A DNA stretch of 64,000 nt from Pseudomonadota bacterium (GTDB taxonomy: Bacteria > Pseudomonadota > Gammaproteobacteria > Steroidobacterales > Steroidobacteraceae): the NCBI GenBank assembly GCA_016704655.1, contig JADIZR010000005.1, forward strand, positions 219,629-283,628. Direction: 5' to 3'. Position numbers and translations under genes: made by a program. Below are positions 63,773 through 64,000 of the stretch, piece after piece. Every line of letters starts with the position of its first letter. Position 1 is the stretch's first letter. Below the pieces are notes generated by a model. The model was not told where the DNA came from. It did not search any database and saw only the letters and a program-made list of their open reading frames with translations.

Positions 63773-64000
63773 ATGAAAAAAGTCATCTTCAGCCACTGCC
63801 ACTACTGCATGTGTCAGTGCGGCACGCGAATCACCGTCGAGGACAACACGGTTCTCGCCATCGAGCCGGACCGCGATAATCCGTACCGCTGGCGGGACTT
63901 CTGTCGCAAGGGTTTGACCGCCGGCGAGGTCGTAGCGCACCCGCGGCGAATCCTGTCGCCGATGCGGCGGGTCGGCGATCGTTATGAACCTGCGACGTAC
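63773..64000 (+). CDS. Molybdopterin oxidoreductase, 3' end outside window
   Basis: First 76 codons only. ATG 63773 has GGAG about 8 bases upstream. The start is the iron-sulfur domain of the DMSO reductase superfamily: HCHYCMCQCGTRITVEDN with CxxC-type spacing, then DFCRKGLTAGE with the fourth Cys, and the HPRRILSPMRRVGDRY segment that follows in this family. There is no Tat signal in the visible part, so it is probably cytoplasmic. It continues beyond the window and follows the SDR/methyltransferase genes on the same strand, as in degradation clusters. Confidence 0.85.
   Translation, partial: MKKVIFSHCHYCMCQCGTRITVEDNTVLAIEPDRDNPYRWRDFCRKGLTAGEVVAHPRRILSPMRRVGDRYEPATY

Noticed and set aside
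1..64000. tRNA or rRNA genes, CRISPR arrays, insertion sequences
   Set aside because: I saw no tRNA T-arm-like motif in a cloverleaf context, no regularly spaced repeats, and no transposase motifs or terminal repeats.

Overview
The window is about 64 kb of high-GC DNA (roughly 65 %) with dense, tightly spaced operons. Gene content fits a gammaproteobacterium of the Xanthomonadales/Nevskiales/Steroidobacteraceae type: a TonB-dependent receptor, ECF sigma factor next to a Ser/Thr kinase, TIR/TolB-like/TPR proteins, PHA phasin, B-type heme-copper oxidase, and many acyl-CoA and short-chain dehydrogenase enzymes. This placement is inference from gene content only. No rRNA, tRNA, CRISPR array or insertion sequence was recognised.

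Layout. 1-6.5 kb: amino-acid catabolic operon (aldehyde dehydrogenase, two-subunit CoA-transferase, class III aminotransferase, APC permease, M14 peptidase). 6.5-10.8 kb: crotonase, acyl-CoA ligase, truncated MFS transporter, sterol-desaturase-family hydroxylase. 10.8-15 kb: PbpG-type peptidase diverging from a PAS-GGDEF-EAL protein with a perfect CRP/Clp-type box upstream. 15-25 kb: TIR-TolB-TPR protein, secreted proteins, M14 peptidase, ECF sigma factor and Ser/Thr kinase whose stop codons overlap tail to tail, secreted trypsin-like protease. 25-33 kb: an eight-gene respiratory operon (56-residue small subunit, ba3-type oxidase subunits II and I, heme O synthase, SCO protein, cytochrome b/ferredoxin/FrhD-like fusion, hemerythrin, second SCO) behind a consensus ANR/FNR box, followed upstream by a MarR regulator. 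33-44.6 kb: HD-like protein, MFS transporter, an almost T-free GC block, M20 hydrolase, broken TolB/TPR gene, M48 protease, CHASE2 protein, phasin with a PhaR-like site, second TIR-TolB-TPR protein. 44.7-50.5 kb: class I aldolase, zeta toxin/ParD-like pair, PadR-PspC operon, tandem paralogous membrane proteins, damaged FAD enzyme. 50.6-56.2 kb: third TolB-TPR protein, NTF2-like protein, DauA-like dehydrogenase with XRE-cupin regulator, DsbA-like protein. 56.2-64 kb: TetR regulator, TonB receptor, NorE/NorF-like membrane proteins, two SDRs, an isoprenylcysteine methyltransferase-like protein, and the start of a molybdopterin oxidoreductase.

Sequence quality matters for reading this window. At least fifteen recognisable genes carry one or more frame breaks, concentrated in 34-44 kb and 49-63.7 kb, while 12-33 kb is almost clean. 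The pattern (single-base slips, otherwise conserved residues on both sides) looks more like uncorrected assembly error than decay. I therefore give genes with one or two breaks as CDS with the break stated, and heavily broken ones as pseudogene.
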